DNA from: Lagopus muta
Taxonomy: Eukaryota; Chordata; Aves; Galliformes; Phasianidae
Length of the DNA stretch: 64,000 bases
Assembly (NCBI RefSeq): GCF_023343835.1
Contig: NC_064436.1
Span: 56,147,883 to 56,211,882 of the forward strand
Direction of reading: 5' to 3'
The notes beneath the pieces are model-generated. The model did no database searches. It was not told the origin of the DNA and was given only the letters and a program-made list of their open reading frames with translations. This document shows, one piece after another, positions 59,464-64,000 of the stretch. How positions within the stretch are numbered: the stretch's first letter is position 1; each line of letters starts with the position of its first letter. The translations under genes and the position numbers were made by a program.

Positions 59464-62400
59464 TTAATTTTTGCACTGCACTGAGTGCAAAGTTTAACTT
59501 GCTCTTAAGAAACTGGAAGTGTGCAGAAATGAAAGAAGCTCAGTCACCATGTACCTGCTAAGGACTCCTTGGATTTCTGTAGAAAAACTCCTCTGTATAA
59601 ATTCAAGATACACGGAGTTTCTCAGGTTTCAGCAGCAGAACTATTGCACTCATAATGCAAAAGGACCACAGCTCTCTGTGTAGGTGTAGCAATGCTGACA
59701 AAATAGCTCTGCATCTCTTGTTGGCACTGAACTTGGAGGTGGCAGCAGTGCCTGCTGCATGAGTTGCTACCAGAGGCGTTACTATCAAGCTTCTTTGTCT
59801 TCTACAGTAGCATGTGCTGTGCCTTCTGGCCCTCTTACTGGGGACAATTGCACTGAAGTGTGCAGGAGGGAGGGACAGACCCAGAGCATCAGCAGTACCT
59901 CTGCTTGGCTGCTACCTTTATGAATGCCTCAAACCTTCTTCCCTTCATTTGTCCTTCAGCATTCCAGATTTACTGCACGTTTGTTGAGTAAATGTGGAAT
60001 TTATATCTGTTCTGCCCCTAAAAAGGGAAAAGGTCTGCTTTGTAGTTTACTGTGCACACACTTAGGCAATGTTCCTGAAAGCAAACTATTGGAAATTGCT
60101 TCCCTGAGTAGAAATGAGTGTATACAGGAGGTCTGTAACCTGAATGAAAAGGTCTGTGGAGCTTATAGTGAGAAAGGAAGCCTAAATGTGTCTGTAGCAA
60201 TTAATAAATTGTGGAACATAAATATTAATCTGGGTTAGCAGCCCTCATGATTGTGCTCTCAGGTAATTGTGCCTTTTTTGTTGCTGTTGGTTCTGTTTGC
60301 TTAGCATGCAATAAGCAATACGCAAACCTGCTGATGTCACTTAAGCTCAACTGAATTTGAGATTGTGCACTTTGAAATTTATAGGAAAAAAAACCCAACC
60401 CAATTAATAAGCATCGATCTTGTCACCACAAAAGATGATGCATTTTACTTGTCTACATAAACATTCTGTGGATGTAACTGTAGAAGTGCTATGATTCTTA
60501 ATATGCTTTCTGGCTTTGAAATGCCATCAAATGATGCTGTACCAGATGAATAATAATATGCCTCAAAGCAAATGTATATCAACCTGCTAAAAAATCTGAG
60601 AAATAAAGAAATGTCAGAAGCAATTTGTTAATTCAATAGGATGCCTTTCCAAACTTTTAATTGCATTTGTAGTCTGTTTATACCAAGGGAATAAAGTGAC
60701 TGAATGCTGAGCACCTGTGAGCAATACAGGGCAGTGAAGAAGCAAAGCTGGTTTAGTAGTTGTAGGAAGTGTCAATCTTGTTTGTTGTTTTTTTTGGCTA
60801 CCACTTGGGCCAATGTGCTCCTTCCCTCAGTCCAGGAACCAGAAGCACCCTGAGCATTTACTTTGGAAAGTAAATCAATGAATAAAGGCTTAACACCCTA
60901 CATTTATGTGTGCTGTCAGTTTCCAGGCAATATAATTATTGTCAGTTTTCTGCCTCCAGCCACTTCTTTAGCTTCTGGAAATTATGAGAGGACGTATTTG
61001 GCCACATAACATTTTTTTGCCTTTGCAGAACTAGCCTTTTTTTTCTCTTTGGTGAATCTTGCATTTTAAAGAGCTCTCACACATTCCTGCTTGAGACTTC
61101 TGTACAATACCATGTGACAAAAATCATTTGACGGTGCTGTAGCTGAAGTGTCTCTGTATCACATAGAAAGCTGAGAAATCAGTGCTGAGCTTGGATCCAC
61201 AGAAGCTCACTTAAATAAACAGGAAGTCAAAAGATGCGATAGCTCAGCTTTACAGAAAGCTGCAGAGGATATGATAGATGGATTCTTGAAGGCAAGGTGC
61301 TGTATGGTCAATCTGTCCTGACAATCACTTATTAGAGACTTTCTTGCTTTCTTCTCTTTCTTGCTCATTGTCCCCTCCTGACACCGCCGGCTTGGAACGA
61401 TCCCAAATGCTGCAGTGAGAGTGGCTTTCCTGGCAGCAGCACTCTGAGCTGTGTGCTGGGAAGCCCAGGGTTTGTGCTGGTTTGTAGTCCTGGTCTCGAT
61501 CAGGAGAACATGCATTTCCTGAACATCTATTCCATGTTTCTTTTAAATTAAGCCATAGCAGGATTGGTCTTGTTTTGTAATTCTGTGGTGCTGTGCGAAA
61601 TGACTGACTAAGTCTGTGGCACTGTAATTTGTATGTGTGAAATCATAGAGCTTAAAGTAGTGCACAGCTTTCAGTATCACGTTTGTGTTTTGTCTTTTCT
61701 TCCTCATAGTGCCATGAACTTTGGATCAAAATACAGAAGTGTATTTTTAAGTAATAATGTATGTTTGTCTCAGAGATAATATTATAAAATTCTGGTGTGA
61801 GTGTTGTCAACTTGTAAGAAAGGAAAGGAGACTCATCTCTTGCAGTGCAGAGTTGGCTCGCAGGAGGGGATGTGCTCAGCAGTGCTGAGGTCAGACTGGC
61901 TGATGGTAGCAGAACTTGTGATCTGTGTTTCATGGGGAGGAGGAGAGAAAATATCTCATGCTAAACTACTAGAAGATTACTGCTCGTCTATAGGAACCGT
62001 AGCTGAGAGATTTTTTTTGCACTGATTCAGGTTTAATTTTTTCTTTTTTGTATGTAAAAGAGATTGAGCTGACCTCTTGAATTCCTCCTAAGACAAAATT
62101 GGTTTTCACTATTGGGGAACTTCTGATTCAAAGTAGGAGTATAATGAACATCTTCTGAGAAATGGAAATATCTTCTAAGTTTCCTCCAAAATTTACAAAA
62201 AAAAAAAAAAAAAAAATCTCAGTAAGATTTTTAATTTAATAATTAAGGGCTGAAATATTGACATTTGCTCTTATTTTTTGTGTTTTAGTAAGACCTGACT
62301 GGATCAAAATCAGGCAAAGTAACCCAAAGGCTTATTTAAAGTACGTTATCATTCTATGGGATAAATGTGCACAGAATTATGCAGGTAGTAGAAATAAAGC

Positions 62401-64000
62401 TTTATGCTTACAGACTAATTAGCTATATAATTTGTTCTATTTATGGTATTTCTGTAATCACTCACATTTAGCACACAAACACAGTGTCAGTAGGTCCCTA
62501 AAGTGATGGAAGCTGAACATAGGTTGTGTAAATCTGCTGTGGTTCACAGAGGTGTTTGGTGTAGGTTACTGCACCAGAGGTTTTTCGTTCTCTTTCAGGC
62601 CTCCATAGAAGTGGAAAAGGCTTTGACTGAAGACACCTATTTCTGTATATTGGGAAGTCATCAGAATCATTAATAGGATTTCTTTTCCTTGATAAAGTGC
62701 TGTATTAAACCAGGATTAAAATATGCTATATGGAGGTATTTTAAGCTATTTGTGCAGTAGCTTCTGAGGCTGTTATTAAACATAATAAGATTAATAATAA
62801 AAGGATAAGGTTCATTTTTGTCAGCCACACAAGTTGAAGCTTAGTCTTGTGTGCTTTCATAAGAACAAGGGGTGATAAAGCAACATTGGGGTGGCTGCTG
62901 TAATGAGCAGTGGTAAAACTGAGAGTAGGATGCTTTTTTGAAGAGTTCGTAGTTAACTCTGATGTCATGAAGTTTTTCTTGCAGGCATTTTCACATGATA
63001 TAAATAGCTGTTTTGTCAGGATTTCAATTAAAGTATAAATTCAAGCAGATGCTTAAACTACTGAAAAACTATCTTGTTGAATTTGAAGGAATACAAGCTT
63101 ATGTTTAGGTCGTGTTCTGCACAGTGACACCTCAGTAATGTCTGGAGTCATCTGGTTTGTTTGTATCAGAGACCTCCATTTCATAATAGAAAAATTTGGC
63201 ACAAGTACCAACCTGAGATATTCCCATTCTTGTGGCTTGCTCCTATGCAACACATGCCTTTGCTATAGACATGGCATAACAAGATTTTGTGGGCCCGGTC
63301 TAGTGTTGTCTCCTTCCATTTCCTTCAGGCTGGATCAGCCTCCTGATGTGGTTCCACCCAGGGCCCTGAAGAAGCTGGTGCTGTCAGAATTGAGATACCC
63401 ACAGTGCAGGACAAGAGGATTTAAAATCATTTTTGCAGCTCTGCTTTGAGGGAATGTTAGAGCAAGAGTTATAACAGTTGCCAGAAGAACTGTTTCCTAT
63501 GACACACCAGACCGGGATAACCCCGTGAATTCTTACTGAGCTCCATAGAGTAACTTTAAGCTGCCAACAATACCTGGTAGGTTTTTTTTTTTTTTGTCTG
63601 CTCTGTCAGTAGTCAAAGGCCATCATACTAAACACAGATGCCTCTTGCTGAAATTGAAGACTTCATTTCAGTTCAGATTCAGACTGGAATAGCCTTATGC
63701 TAGGTTGTCTCAAATGCCATCAAGATCTAGTGTTTGAGGCTTGCTGTTTGAATCAGAGGGCAACAGAAATGCTAATGGCAAACACAGAGGTTGATCAAGG
63801 CAGCAAATAAACTGAGCTTTGCTCAGAAACAAGCAGTCACTTCTCCCACATTCCCATAGCAGATGAATAATCCTATGACTGCCAAACATTCTAATTCTTC
63901 ATCTCTTCTTTTAACATCTAACATTCTTAGCTACCATAACTTTTGGAGAAAAAAATCTCAAATTTTGACATGAGTTGAGCTGATGCAAAATGGAGATGTC
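59464..64000. other. Intergenic sequence, final part
   Basis: No gene, RNA or transposable element could be supported. Poly-A tracts occur near 62199-62216 and poly-T near 63582-63594. Open frames on both strands are short and without recognisable domains. Confidence 0.5.

Overview
The window is vertebrate nuclear DNA and almost certainly avian. It has intron-split genes with vertebrate orthologues, compact CpG-island promoters, and interspersed repeats that, where recognisable, are CR1 LINE fragments with the typical GATTCTRTGATTCTRTG-type 3' tails. Gene content and order match the segment homologous to human 4p15.3 (chicken chromosome 4): FAM184B, MED28, LAP3, CLRN2, QDPR. A galliform such as chicken is the best guess, but the species cannot be fixed from the sequence alone.

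Layout. 1-10870: the last seven coding exons of FAM184B (+), with a long fossil CR1 in the final intron. 10871-12203: a convergent 3' flank. 12204-13954: complete MED28 (-, 4 exons) starting in a CpG island. 14637-27231: complete LAP3 (-, 13 exons) starting in a second CpG island. 27232-31923: intergenic, with a CR1 just upstream of LAP3. 31924-35157: complete CLRN2 (-, 3 exons). 35158-36419: divergent spacer with a CR1 next to the third CpG island. 36420-45152: complete QDPR (+, 7 exons) with its 3' UTR to about 45845. 45850-64000: about 18 kb with no supportable gene, holding CR1 fragments and low-complexity tracts.

The genes are unrelated in function and are neighbours by ancient synteny: a coiled-coil protein (FAM184B), a Mediator head subunit (MED28), an M17 leucine aminopeptidase (LAP3), a tetraspan hair-cell protein (CLRN2) and dihydropteridine reductase (QDPR). 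For all 34 coding exons I joined the reading frame by hand. Each gene joins without a frameshift or stop, giving 322 (partial), 178, 530, 232 and 238 residues. All introns are GT-AG except one FAM184B intron, which has a GC donor.

I found no new multi-gene system. The observations most worth checking are local: a perfect 18-bp hairpin in LAP3 intron 10, a 24-bp tandem duplication of the MED28 exon 3 donor, stop codons embedded in AATAAA hexamers in both LAP3 and CLRN2, and an unidentified protein-like antisense reading frame inside FAM184B.
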